Below are positions 43,461 to 52,060 of a stretch of DNA of 64,000 bases, piece after piece. The stretch is taken from assembly GCA_003513495.1 (NCBI GenBank), contig DOPM01000029.1:62001-126000 (forward strand), read 5' to 3'. Under the pieces are notes generated by a model. The model searched no databases and was not told the DNA's origin. It saw nothing but the letters and a program-made list of their open reading frames with translations. Position numbers and translations under genes: made by a program. Numbering within the stretch: position 1 is the stretch's first letter; each line of letters begins with the position of its first letter. Source of the DNA: Desulfosporosinus sp. (GTDB taxonomy: Bacteria; Bacillota; Desulfitobacteriia; Desulfitobacteriales; Desulfitobacteriaceae).

Positions 43461-43870
43461 TTTATGGCATATAAATATTTGCGAGCAATTACAAGGATTG
43501 TTATCATCTAGTCCTAATGAGATAACTTATGTGTTATAAATGCTATATACCCTATTATTTGTTCACTCTTGTTATGACTTGACAGCTAAGCAATTTCTGA
43601 TAGTTACTATTGCATTTTAGTTCTTAATACTTTAACCTGCTTTGATTAGATGGTACAAGCGAGCCGATTTAAGAGAATATAATCAAGATTGCACACTTTA
43701 CGGACAATAACTGTAAGCACAAGTGTTAAATTAGAAATATGAGTTTTGGTGACCCTAAGACTAATTACAACTTTCTCATTAGTGTTTAGTAATTGGTATT
43801 CACTAATATAGTATAGGTATTGGTGAATTATCCCCCTTTGTATATGTGCTTGGTCAGGTAAAGCAGCTTA
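43461..43870. other. Intergenic DNA between parS sites
   Basis: About 410 bp with no reading frame that has a ribosome site, and no clear promoter or hairpin. It is A+T-rich. It may serve as the spreading zone for Spo0J clamps between parS sites. Confidence 0.5.
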
Positions 43871-43914
43871 TTCTTACTGCCAAATGTTCCATGTGGAACA
43901 TTTGGCAGTAAGAA
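43871..43914. other. parS site 2 inside a 44-bp palindrome
   Basis: The central 16 bp (43885-43900) read TGTTCCATGTGGAACA, one base from the consensus. The 14 bp on each side are also exactly complementary, so all 44 bp form one palindrome with mismatch only at the centre. On the plus strand it is not followed by a T-run. Confidence 0.88.
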
Positions 43915-43932
43915 CTTAGAAATACTCCTGTA

Positions 43933-43948
43933 TGTTCCACGTGGAACA
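43933..43948. other. parS site 3
   Basis: A perfect TGTTCCACGTGGAACA, 34 bp before the DUF554 gene. Confidence 0.95.
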
Positions 43949-43981
43949 TCAAAAGTCAAAGGTTAGAAGGAAGGTATTAAG

Positions 43982-44683
43982 TTGTTAGGTACTATTGTTA
44001 ACACTATAGCCATATTGATTGGGGGCTTTATTGGACTATTATTTGGACAAGCCCTTCCGGATAGAATGAAGAAAACTGTCATCCAGGGAATTGGCCTAGC
44101 GGTATTACTGATCGGTGCAAGCATGGCTTTACAAACCAAGAATACGTTGGTAGTTATAGCAAGTCTAGTGATAGGTGGAATTGTTGGAGAATTAATAGAT
44201 ATCGAAGAACAATTAAAGAGGTTCGGGCAATGGCTTGAACAGAAATTCTCAAGGAATAGTGGACAGTCAGGGTTTACCAAAGCTTTTGTTACAGCAAGCC
44301 TTATATATTGCGTTGGAGCTATGGCCATAATGGGCTCGTTAGAGAGTGGTCTAAAAGGAAACCATACGATACTATACGCAAAATCAATGTTGGATGGAAT
44401 ATCTGCATTGGTTTTTGCTTCCTCAATGGGAATTGGTGTGCTGGCATCGGCTCTACCAGTATTCTTATATCAAGGTTTAATAACACTTTCTGCGGGACTG
44501 CTGCAGGGGGTCCTATCCCCAGAAATTATAAACGAGATGGGTGCTACGGGAGGTCTGCTTATAGTTGGAATTGGTCTTAATGTATTGGAAATAAAAGAGA
44601 TCAAAGTGGGCAATCTATTACCAGCGCTGTTTTTTGCGATTCCTATAGCCCTTCTATTTACAAAACTTCATTTGGGAGTGTAG
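43982..44683 (+). CDS. DUF554 family membrane protein
   Basis: A 233-residue protein with about seven membrane segments. It begins MLGTIVNTIAILIGGFIGLLFGQALPDRMK, a standard DUF554 (YdfK/YqgA) start. The conserved FVTASLIYCVGAMAIMGSLESGL is in the middle. The function is unknown; a transporter-like role has been assumed for the family. It starts at TTG after AAGGAAGG. It lies directly beyond the parS sites. Confidence 0.9.
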   Translation: MLGTIVNTIAILIGGFIGLLFGQALPDRMKKTVIQGIGLAVLLIGASMALQTKNTLVVIASLVIGGIVGELIDIEEQLKRFGQWLEQKFSRNSGQSGFTKAFVTASLIYCVGAMAIMGSLESGLKGNHTILYAKSMLDGISALVFASSMGIGVLASALPVFLYQGLITLSAGLLQGVLSPEIINEMGATGGLLIVGIGLNVLEIKEIKVGNLLPALFFAIPIALLFTKLHLGV

Positions 44684-44904
44684 TCAATCAAAGCAGCGAC
44701 GTATTCGCTTGTGGAGAATGTGCACGTAGTCCCAAAGACGCAAGTGTTTTCTATTAAGTGAAGATAATTAGGTCGATTTTACTGAAAGGAAGTGAATAAG
44801 CCTGGTTTGAGATAGATTATAAGCATAGCTTATGGACTATCACTTTGTTTAGTCGACAAAGGGAAGTTGAAACATATTGTTGCGATTTAAAACCAGGATA
44901 ATCA

Positions 44905-45408
44905 TTGGTGACATTAGAAGGTATAACTCCATTCTATTGGTGGTCAATTGGTATATTGGCCTTACTGATATTAATCACGATAATAGTTGCTATTGCACAA
45001 TATAGGCGAGTAAAACGATTTGAGGCCGCGTATATAAGCTTACAAACCTTTATGAATGGTCAACAGATGGATTTGGTTTTGAAGGATTATGATCATAAAG
45101 TAACTGAACTGGAACAAACTATTGAAAGCTGTAAACAAAGACTAAATCTTATCGAGCTCAAACTAAAAGCCAGTGTAGATCGTGCAGAGCTTCTTCGATT
45201 TAGAGCATTTGAAGACGTAGGGAGTGATTTAAGCTTTGCCTTGGCGCTCCTAAATCAAGAAGGAAATGGAGTAGTTCTTAGCTCCATTCATAATCGCGAA
45301 GAAGCAAGGATTTATGCAAAACCAGTTATTAGAGGACAATCTGACTATTCACTTTCGGATGAAGAAAAGAAAGTGATCTCAAAAGCAATAATAGGAGAAA
45401 AGATTTAA
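44905..45408 (+). CDS. DUF4446 family membrane-anchored coiled-coil protein
   Basis: A 167-residue protein with one membrane segment (residues 10-32) and a coiled coil (about 60-95). The C-terminal domain ELLRFRAFEDVGSDLSFALALLNQEGNGVVLSSI is diagnostic of DUF4446. The family is typically encoded near soj-spo0J in clostridia; its role is unknown. TTG at 44905 and GTG at 44908 are both possible starts, with AGGA upstream. The 221-bp gap before it shows no clear feature. Confidence 0.85.
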   Translation: MVTLEGITPFYWWSIGILALLILITIIVAIAQYRRVKRFEAAYISLQTFMNGQQMDLVLKDYDHKVTELEQTIESCKQRLNLIELKLKASVDRAELLRFRAFEDVGSDLSFALALLNQEGNGVVLSSIHNREEARIYAKPVIRGQSDYSLSDEEKKVISKAIIGEKI

Positions 45409-45413
45409 TATGC

Positions 45414-46073
45414 CTAGATAACATTTTCATCTATATTGACTCGCATTCTTAAATACGAACGAGTTATAAGAGAACTAATGTTTTCTGACATCCGCCAGAC
45501 TAAATTGAGTCTAGTATTTTGTAAGACCATGTACTCCATAAATCCACCAACGTTTACAATTCCAGTCATATGTACTTCTCCAACTTCTGGAAGATTCTTA
45601 TTTACCCCAGCTCCTGGTTTTAAAGGACCATCCGCCAGAGTGATACAACCGATGGAATCTAAGCGCCCAAGACAAGCGTCAACTGCAATAATAAATGGAT
45701 TTAAAAAATTATGCTGGATAATTTCGATAGTTTGTTGTAGATTTGTTGCATGTACAGGATCATCCAATGTACCATATACATGTAATTGTGGTAATTTAAG
45801 ACGAGAGAGATGTGTACCAATTAATGGCCCTAAAGCATCACCTGTAGATCTATCTGTTCCTATACATAGGATTATAGCAGGACGTTTTCTAGACGTTGCG
45901 AATAGATCAGATAGTCTAGCTTCTAGTTTTGCTTTTGCATTATAATCATCAACATGGGCTTTCAATTTTTGAGTTTCTGTTAGTAATGAAAATAAACTCA
46001 CAAGCTGCCCCCTTACATTAAACCTTTTACTAAATAATTTCCAAATATCGTTGTTTTTATGCATGAGATCCAT
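45414..46073 (-). CDS. yyaC: YyaC family sporulation protein (DUF1256)
   Basis: A 219-residue protein with IILCIGTDRSTGDALGPLIG, PVHATNLQQTI, IAVDACLGRLDSIG and KPGAGVNKNLPEVGE, all typical of YyaC, a sporulation protein related to the GPR spore protease fold. It is on the strand opposite to its neighbours and ends 5 bp from the DUF4446 stop. The ribosome site is weak for either candidate ATG (46073 or 46064). In Bacillus, yyaC lies next to spo0J, so the context is conserved. Confidence 0.9.
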   Translation of the reverse strand: MDLMHKNNDIWKLFSKRFNVRGQLVSLFSLLTETQKLKAHVDDYNAKAKLEARLSDLFATSRKRPAIILCIGTDRSTGDALGPLIGTHLSRLKLPQLHVYGTLDDPVHATNLQQTIEIIQHNFLNPFIIAVDACLGRLDSIGCITLADGPLKPGAGVNKNLPEVGEVHMTGIVNVGGFMEYMVLQNTRLNLVWRMSENISSLITRSYLRMRVNIDENVI

Positions 46074-46111
46074 ATTCTAGCCATAAGCATGATGGCGAGG
46101 AGGGAGTATTC

Positions 46112-47140
46112 ATGCAGTGGAAAACAACGTTTCAAGTGGCTGCAACCTACGTAGGGGCTGTTATGGGGGCAGGATTTGCCTCGGGTCAAGAAATACAGCA
46201 ATTCTTTGCTCGCTTTGGTAATTGGGGTTTAATTGGGGTTGTTCTAAGTTCATTACTATTTTCTCTTCTAGGATGGGGTATGTTGGATCTACAGGCTCGA
46301 TGGAAGATCTCCTCTTATAATGAGTTCTTCGACTGTTTATTGGGTCCAAGGCTGGGGAGATGGGCAGATAAACTGGTTAGTATCCTTTTGTTTGTTGGAA
46401 TGCTAGCAATGATATCGGGCAGTGGAGCGCTATTCAATGAATACTTTGGATTCTCTAGATGGCTAGGTATTCTTTTAACAGGTTGCATCATTGGACTAGC
46501 GTTGTGGTATCGTGGTGAAGGTGTACTCTGGATAAATTCCGTCCTGATACCCCTAAAATTTATTTTTTGCTTAGGAATTGCTACTGCAGCAATATTTATG
46601 GCAACTTCAGGGGATCACGAGCACCTTCGGTTATCAAATCCAATTGTGAGAAACTGGATTATTTCTGCCATTTTATATGTCTCCTTTAATGTAACCTTAG
46701 CAATGGTGGTATTCGCATCACTTGGTCGAGAAGTACAAAAGCCCGGTGCGCGTTTAGGGGCGGTTTTTGGTGGTATTGCGCTAGGATTATTTGCATTCTC
46801 AATAGGAGCATCGTTGCTTCGTTTTCCGGATATTCTGGGATTGGAGATACCTATGGTTGGAATTGCAGGTAAACTAGGAGATTGGCCAGCTTTTTTCTAC
46901 GTTGTGGTCTTATGGTTAGCCATGATCACTGCAGCAGTAGGTAATGGCTTCAGTCTTATAAGTCGAGTGGTTGATTCTGGGAGATTAGGCTATGGTAGTG
47001 CGACATTTATACTATTTCTCCTGATGATACCAATATCAGGGGTGAAATTCTCCCACATTGTTCAGATAGTATATCCTTTGTTTGGTTACTTAGGACTTGT
47101 CTTTATGCCAACAATTCTATACCTCTGGCGCAGGGGATAA
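46112..47140 (+). CDS. YkvI-like membrane transporter of the APC fold
   Basis: A 342-residue protein with about ten membrane segments. The first reads AATYVGAVMGAGFASGQEIQQFF, the typical start of the YkvI family, related in fold to amino-acid transporters. The substrate is unknown. It is transcribed divergently from yyaC with only 38 bp between them, so their promoters must overlap. GGAGGGAG precedes the ATG. Confidence 0.85.
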   Translation: MQWKTTFQVAATYVGAVMGAGFASGQEIQQFFARFGNWGLIGVVLSSLLFSLLGWGMLDLQARWKISSYNEFFDCLLGPRLGRWADKLVSILLFVGMLAMISGSGALFNEYFGFSRWLGILLTGCIIGLALWYRGEGVLWINSVLIPLKFIFCLGIATAAIFMATSGDHEHLRLSNPIVRNWIISAILYVSFNVTLAMVVFASLGREVQKPGARLGAVFGGIALGLFAFSIGASLLRFPDILGLEIPMVGIAGKLGDWPAFFYVVVLWLAMITAAVGNGFSLISRVVDSGRLGYGSATFILFLLMIPISGVKFSHIVQIVYPLFGYLGLVFMPTILYLWRRG

Positions 47141-47274
47141 CCATAAGGCAAGGAATAGAAAAAATCAGGGATTTGCTTAACATGTGGAAGTTTTGTTATT
47201 ATTAATCTTAGAGTCCAATAAACTTGTTCGACAAAGGTTAAATATCGAGACTTCAGATAAGTCTTTAATCTTTA

Positions 47275-47769
47275 TTGACTAAGGGTGAGATTTTGAAATC
47301 CTTATATGAAGAGGCATTAGAACATTTAGAAGCGGGTGATTATGACGGAGCTGTATCTGCTCTACAAAAATATCTCCGCGATAATCCAACGGATGCCATG
47401 GCTTATAATAAACTAGGGGTTGCTTTTGCTAAACGGCAAAACCGAATAGAAGCAAAGTATTATTTTGAAGAAGCACTAAAATATGATGTGCATCTTGTTC
47501 ATGCATTAAATAATCTAGGCAATATTGCTAGAGAAGAGGGAAATCTGGAACAGGCAGTAGACTATTACCAAAAAGCAATTGAGATTGACCCTACCTATGC
47601 ACTCCCCCATAATAATTTGAGTGTAATATACAAACAACTTCGATGTTATGGTGACTTCGTTCGTGAGATTAAGACTGCTAAACGGTTAGAAAATAGAAAG
47701 GTCCTAAGTCCAAAAGGAAAAGCATTCCTAAGTTGGCTTAAAGGATTGTGGACTAAGCCAACTGAATAA
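47275..47769 (+). CDS. Tetratricopeptide-repeat protein
   Basis: A 164-residue soluble protein with three or four TPR units, for example AGDYDGAVSALQKYLRDNPTDAMAYNKLG and GNLEQAVDYYQKAIEIDPTYALPHNNL. It probably serves protein-protein contacts; the partner is unknown. The TTG at 47275 is a possible start. Another TTG at 47293, just after AAGGGTGAG, is an alternative. It lies 48 bp before selB. Confidence 0.85.
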   Translation: MTKGEILKSLYEEALEHLEAGDYDGAVSALQKYLRDNPTDAMAYNKLGVAFAKRQNRIEAKYYFEEALKYDVHLVHALNNLGNIAREEGNLEQAVDYYQKAIEIDPTYALPHNNLSVIYKQLRCYGDFVREIKTAKRLENRKVLSPKGKAFLSWLKGLWTKPTE

Positions 47770-47817
47770 CCTTCTAACCTGAGATTAGGGTTTTAAAACT
47801 GGATAAGGGGAACAAAA

Positions 47818-49725
47818 ATGGATGAACGACATTATTTAGTAGGTACGGCTGGGCACGTTGACCATGGAAAAACAGAATTAATTCGTGCCCTTTCTGGTAT
47901 AGAAACAGACCGTCTGAAAGAAGAAAAACAACGTGGTATTTCTATAGAGCTCGGGTTTGCGCATATGCTTTTGCCAAGTGGTCGACAAGTGGGGATGATC
48001 GATGTTCCAGGGCATGAACGTTTTGTACGGCAGATGTTATCAGGTGCAAGCGGAATGGATATTGTCTTACTTGTTATAGCTGCTGATGAAGGGGTTATGC
48101 CTCAGACCCAGGAGCATTTAGATATCTTAACTTTACTTGGTATCCCTAGAGGGATTATTGTCCTTAATAAGGTGGATCTCGTAGATGAAGATTGGCTTGA
48201 ACTCATGGAAGAAGAGGTCCGAGAAAAGCTGAAAGATACAGTATTTAGTGATGCGCGTATATGTCGTGTTTCGGCTGTAACGGGTGAAGGGATAGATATA
48301 CTTCGTCGAACCATTGATGATTTACTATCTCACGTAGAGAGTAAGAAATCGACGGGTCCAGTCCGAATGCCTATTGATCGTGTTTTCAGCATTCAGGGTT
48401 TTGGGACGGTCGTGACAGGAACTCTGCACAGTGGGACAATTGAATTAGGGCAAGAGTTAGCAATTGAACCAAGTCATCTTATTGCCAAGGTACGTTCCTT
48501 ACAAGTTTATAATACCAAAGTAAACATTGCGGGAGCAGGACAAAGGGTAGCTGTAAATCTAGCTGGAATAGAGGTTGCTGAAGTTGAAAGAGGTTCAGTA
48601 CTCGTAACACCAAATATGTTCAAAGTTGGAAAAGTTTTAGATTTAAAAGTGACAAACCTGCCATCAGCAGAGAAGCCTTTGATTCAAAGGCAGCGAGTCC
48701 GATTCCATCTTGGTACGACTGAAATTCTAGGACGCATACATCTTCTTGATCATCAGGAACTTATTCCTGGTCAAGAAGGGTTTGCACAAATATTATTAGA
48801 AGATTCTGTTCTGGCAGCACCAGGAGATCGATTTGTTTTGAGGTTTTACTCTCCCACGTTTACAATCGCCGGGGGCAAGGTCCTTAGTGTAGCAGAATTC
48901 AAGGCTAAACGGTTTAAGCAAAGTGTATTAGATCAAATGATAGTTAAAGACCAAGGGGATCCCTTAGACCTCTTAGAAAGAGAAATGGACGAACCCAGAA
49001 CAAGTTTAGATTTAAAAACTCGCTTACACATTAATTCAGTTGAGTTAGAGGAATTTATAAAAACTCTTAAGGAATCAAACCGATTGGAGATCTGGATTGA
49101 AGATGATGTCTCACTCTATTGGGGGAAGGACGCCGCGGAACTATGGAGGCAAAAACTGATTACAGTTGTAAAATCTCACGAAGAGGAGTATCCGCTGCGT
49201 GGAGGAATTAGTAGAGAGGAACTTAAAACCCGCCTTGGAATTACATGGACTCACCATCGTTGGCAGACGATTTTGGAACAGGGCTGTTCGCGCAAGTATT
49301 ATCGTATCTCTGGAAGCAAAGTTCAAACCAATGAAGGGGTCCAGTTACCACCGGTGATTGCAAGGAGACTTAATGCTTTGAGGACCTTTTGGCAAAACGT
49401 AAAGCTTATGCCTCCTGATTTGGCTACTGTGTCGGAAGCATGTGAGATCCCTAAGACGGAGATTCAAGAATACGCAGGGCATTTATGTGAGCTAGGAGAA
49501 TGGATCTCTGTAAATGGATTATTCTACAGAACAAGTGATATTCAACAGGCCAAGATTACTTTGTTAGAGGCCCTGAGATTAAAAGGTGAAATCGGGGTCG
49601 CAGAGGCTCGCGAGTTATGGGAAACGTCTCGTAAATATGCAGTCCCTTTATTAGAATTCTTTGATCAACAAAAAATAACGCAACGCAAAGGGGATAAACG
49701 AGTTCTTCATAGTTCTATAAACTAA
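47818..49725 (+). CDS. selB: Selenocysteine-specific translation elongation factor SelB
   Basis: A 635-residue GTPase that brings Sec-tRNA to UGA codons followed by a SECIS hairpin. It has G1 GHVDHGKTE at residues 12-20, DVPGHERFVRQML, NKVD, three beta-barrel domains, and C-terminal winged-helix domains that read the SECIS. The start MDERHYLVGTAGHVDHG follows AAGGGGA. tRNA-Sec is 2 kb downstream, supporting a working selenocysteine system. selA and selD are not in this window. Confidence 0.97.
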   Translation: MDERHYLVGTAGHVDHGKTELIRALSGIETDRLKEEKQRGISIELGFAHMLLPSGRQVGMIDVPGHERFVRQMLSGASGMDIVLLVIAADEGVMPQTQEHLDILTLLGIPRGIIVLNKVDLVDEDWLELMEEEVREKLKDTVFSDARICRVSAVTGEGIDILRRTIDDLLSHVESKKSTGPVRMPIDRVFSIQGFGTVVTGTLHSGTIELGQELAIEPSHLIAKVRSLQVYNTKVNIAGAGQRVAVNLAGIEVAEVERGSVLVTPNMFKVGKVLDLKVTNLPSAEKPLIQRQRVRFHLGTTEILGRIHLLDHQELIPGQEGFAQILLEDSVLAAPGDRFVLRFYSPTFTIAGGKVLSVAEFKAKRFKQSVLDQMIVKDQGDPLDLLEREMDEPRTSLDLKTRLHINSVELEEFIKTLKESNRLEIWIEDDVSLYWGKDAAELWRQKLITVVKSHEEEYPLRGGISREELKTRLGITWTHHRWQTILEQGCSRKYYRISGSKVQTNEGVQLPPVIARRLNALRTFWQNVKLMPPDLATVSEACEIPKTEIQEYAGHLCELGEWISVNGLFYRTSDIQQAKITLLEALRLKGEIGVAEARELWETSRKYAVPLLEFFDQQKITQRKGDKRVLHSSIN

Positions 49726-49763
49726 AATATATTAGTCAATAAGTCGATACAAGTGTGTTAGAT

Positions 49764-49797
49764 AAGACTCCCAATCGGTGTAGTGATTGGGAGTCTT
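49764..49797 (+). terminator. Strong hairpin after selB
   Basis: A 13-bp perfect stem AAGACTCCCAATC / GATTGGGAGTCTT with an 8-nt loop, followed by AATTATG. The T-run is poor, but it is the only obvious stop for selB. Confidence 0.65.
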
Positions 49798-50164
49798 AAT
49801 TATGTAAAGTGAGCAGTCCTTGAAATTAGACCCGAGCCTGTATCGCTATTCGTGAAAATGGACTTGCGGGAGATATCATGGGCATGGGACTAGCCTGAAG
49901 AACTTATGCAAATTATCTTACATTATTGTTCCATTGACGTTTAGCTTTCTCAAATCTTTTGATATACTTGTAATGTAGTACTTTAAGGCTTGGGAAGCTT
50001 AATTGGTTGCATTCTGGGCGCAATTCCTATGATGGTAGTCTATGCTGCATTATCCAGGTTGGTCATGACATAAGTGGCTACTAAGCATCTGCCGGCTACA
50101 TTAGCTTAGTGCTGAAGAGTGACATTTTTTTGCCGAGCTTATAAATTGAAAGGGGTAATAAGAA
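49798..50164. other. Noncoding interval with a possible gene remnant
   Basis: About 367 bp between selB and the CBS gene. A frame from TTG 49990 encodes a hydrophobic stretch GSLIGCILGAIPMMVVYAAL, then stops after 27 codons, and has no ribosome site. It could be a fragment of a decayed membrane-protein gene or chance. Nothing else is recognised. Confidence 0.35.
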
Positions 50165-50791
50165 ATGTATGTTCGACAATTTATGACGCCTCAAGTTTTC
50201 ACTGTCAACCCGGAAATCTCTATTGCCGATACGATGGCTCTTATGCGAGAAAAAAAGATTAGCCGATTGCCAGTCGTCGAAAAAGGTAAGCTTGTTGGGT
50301 TTGTAACGGATGGAGATCTTCGTGAAGCCTCTCCTTCGAAAGCAACGACTCTAAGTGTTTTTGAACTAAATTATTTGGTAGCCAAAACTCCAATCCGTGA
50401 AGTAGCCCTTAAAAAAGTAGTCTACTGTCATCCTGACACGCAGATTGAGGATGCTGCATTATTAATGAGAGATCATAAAATCGGGGGATTACCTGTAGTT
50501 GATGAAGGTAAAGTTGTTGGGATTATTACCGGATCAGACATCTTGGATGCGTTTTTAGATATTATGGGATTTCGTAGTCCTGGGCAGCGCGTCATGATTG
50601 AAACTAAGGATCAAATTGGTGTTATGTCAGACCTTGCCGTTACTACCAAGGAGTATGAGGTTAATATTGGGAGTTTAGCAGTATATCACCTCAAAGAGAA
50701 CAAAATTCAGATTCTTGCACGTCTTCAGGGGGATCGCGTAGCCGAAGTGGAAACATCTCTAGAAAATAAAGGATACAAGATGATTAAATAA
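50165..50791 (+). CDS. Tandem CBS plus ACT domain protein (AcuB-like)
   Basis: A 208-residue soluble protein. Two CBS domains are at about residues 1-65 (MTPQVFTVNPEISIADTMALM, SRLPVVEKGKLVGFVTDGDL) and 75-135 (HPDTQIEDAALLMRDHKIGG, LPVVDEGKVVGIITGSDIL). An ACT-like domain follows (residues 140-208). Proteins of this layout bind adenine nucleotides and are named AcuB in Bacillus. No acuA or acuC lies nearby, so the target is unknown. AAAGGGG precedes the ATG, and a long hairpin follows. Confidence 0.88.
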   Translation: MYVRQFMTPQVFTVNPEISIADTMALMREKKISRLPVVEKGKLVGFVTDGDLREASPSKATTLSVFELNYLVAKTPIREVALKKVVYCHPDTQIEDAALLMRDHKIGGLPVVDEGKVVGIITGSDILDAFLDIMGFRSPGQRVMIETKDQIGVMSDLAVTTKEYEVNIGSLAVYHLKENKIQILARLQGDRVAEVETSLENKGYKMIK

Positions 50792-50828
50792 TTTGAACCT
50801 GTATACGGAATTATATAGTAATACTTAA

Positions 50829-50880
50829 GAAAGGAAGCTCCAAATGAATTGGTATTCATTTGGAGCTTCCTTTCTTTTCA
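50829..50880 (+). terminator. Long perfect hairpin terminator after the CBS gene
   Basis: A 21-bp perfect stem (50829-50849 with 50854-50874) around a TGGT loop, followed by TTTTC. The stem is unusually long for a terminator and could act on both strands. Confidence 0.8.
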
Positions 50881-50937
50881 TAAAGAGATATAATAGAAAT
50901 AATTAAACACTTTGAGAAATACTAAGGAGATGGAAAA

Positions 50938-51369
50938 ATGTATCTTTTTAACCGATCTATTACTGTAAATGTCCGTTCGATTGATTCCAAGATCCTATCT
51001 GTAGATGGGGTTTTTCTAGATAGCCATCATGAACTGTGTATGACATTAGAAGTCGATGTAGAAAGTCATACTATTACCTCAGCGACAGGTGAATTCAGGC
51101 GTTATCCCCATACAGATTGCGTGGAAACCCAACAACGAATTAATAGCCTTATTGGAATTAACCTAAATGGAAATGTACGTAAGCAAGTTCAATCTGCCGT
51201 TGGACTAAAAGATGGATGTACACATTTAACTGAGCTTACAATTGAGTGCGTAAAAGGATTAATGCAAGCTACATATCAGTTAATGAATCTTACTATGCAG
51301 GCAGACGAAGTAGACGAACTAATTGAACAGTACTTGGCAGGTACCTGTTTTCACTATCAGAAATCCTAG
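50938..51369 (+). CDS. DUF2889 family protein
   Basis: A 143-residue protein with the DUF2889 pattern: RSITVNVRSIDSKILSVDGVFLDSHHELCMTLEVDV, then AVGLKDGCTHLTELTIEC. The conserved GC-H and paired Cys and His residues suggest a metal site. The function is unknown. GGAGATGG lies near the ATG. It stands alone, converging on a small minus-strand gene. Confidence 0.8.
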   Translation: MYLFNRSITVNVRSIDSKILSVDGVFLDSHHELCMTLEVDVESHTITSATGEFRRYPHTDCVETQQRINSLIGINLNGNVRKQVQSAVGLKDGCTHLTELTIECVKGLMQATYQLMNLTMQADEVDELIEQYLAGTCFHYQKS

Positions 51370-51385
51370 TTAGACATAACCCATT

Positions 51386-51520
51386 CTATTTTGGATTGGT
51401 ATAAGCTATTAATATAGTTTCTTGCCCATTGCTTGAAGTATTAAACTTTTCTTCCAAAGCTTTAAGATCCTCGAGTTGATCATTTGTCAAATTTGAGTAT
51501 GAAACTTCCGAACGATTCAT
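51386..51520 (-). CDS. Small acidic protein, 44 residues
   Basis: It encodes a protein starting MNRSEVSYSNLTNDQLEDLK, with ALEEKFNT next and IAYTNPK at the end. The ATG has AAAGGGG at a good distance (GGAAAGGGGATTTAAAATG). I recall short proteins with a similar LSNEQLEQLKALEE pattern in Firmicutes, without a function. It lies on the strand opposite to its neighbours. The good ribosome site and amphipathic helix pattern support a real gene. Confidence 0.65.
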   Translation of the reverse strand: MNRSEVSYSNLTNDQLEDLKALEEKFNTSSNGQETILIAYTNPK

Positions 51521-51714
51521 TTTAAATCCCCTTTCCATGAGTGACTATATTCGTATGAAGCAATAGACTTGAGAAGTTTAGAAAATTAATTTTCTATATA
51601 GATAGTATTGCCGGAAAACATTAGAATTAACCTCAGAATTATCCTCACAATGTTAAGATAATGAATTATACTTTCCAAATTATTTCGAATGTGATAAGAT
51701 TATTCTCGTTAGTT

Positions 51715-51812
51715 GGGGATGGATGGTAACTGGTGTTACCCCCGGACTTCAAATCCGCGTGTCGGGACGCAGAACGTTCCGAGGTGTGTTCAATTCGCAC
51801 GCATCCCCGCCA
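51715..51812 (+). tRNA. selC: tRNA-Sec (selenocysteine, TCA)
   Basis: A 98-nt tRNA. It has acceptor GGGGATGG/CGCATCCCC, an extended D stem (GGTAACTGGTGTTACC), anticodon loop CTTCAAA reading TCA, a long variable arm, T-loop TGTTCAATTC and an encoded CCA. The length, anticodon and long acceptor arm are those of tRNA-Sec. Confidence 0.95.
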
Positions 51813-51905
51813 TAATCGTAACAGTTCGTTTTGGAGCTAGAGATCACTAACGTTTAATTATATGTGATTAATGGGTAAGCGATAATTCAATTTGAAGTTT
51901 AGTTG

Positions 51906-51926
51906 GGCAGCTAGAAGCTGCCTTTT
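51906..51926 (+). terminator. Short hairpin after tRNA-Sec
   Basis: GGCAGC pairs with GCTGCC around a 5-nt loop, followed by TTTT. A plausible weak terminator. Confidence 0.5.
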
Positions 51927-52060
51927 GGTGTATTAGGATACATTGAGACTGTATACATTATCTAATGCCTTACTGCAGGATTTCTGAGGGTTTAAATCGA
52001 ATATAGAATTTCAAAATTTAGAAGAAACTTGTTAGTGGGTTACTACTAGGGGGGACGTAT

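Noticed and set aside
45436..45945. 169-codon plus-strand frame opposite yyaC
   Set aside because: yyaC is clearly recognisable on the minus strand, and the plus frame has no domain features.
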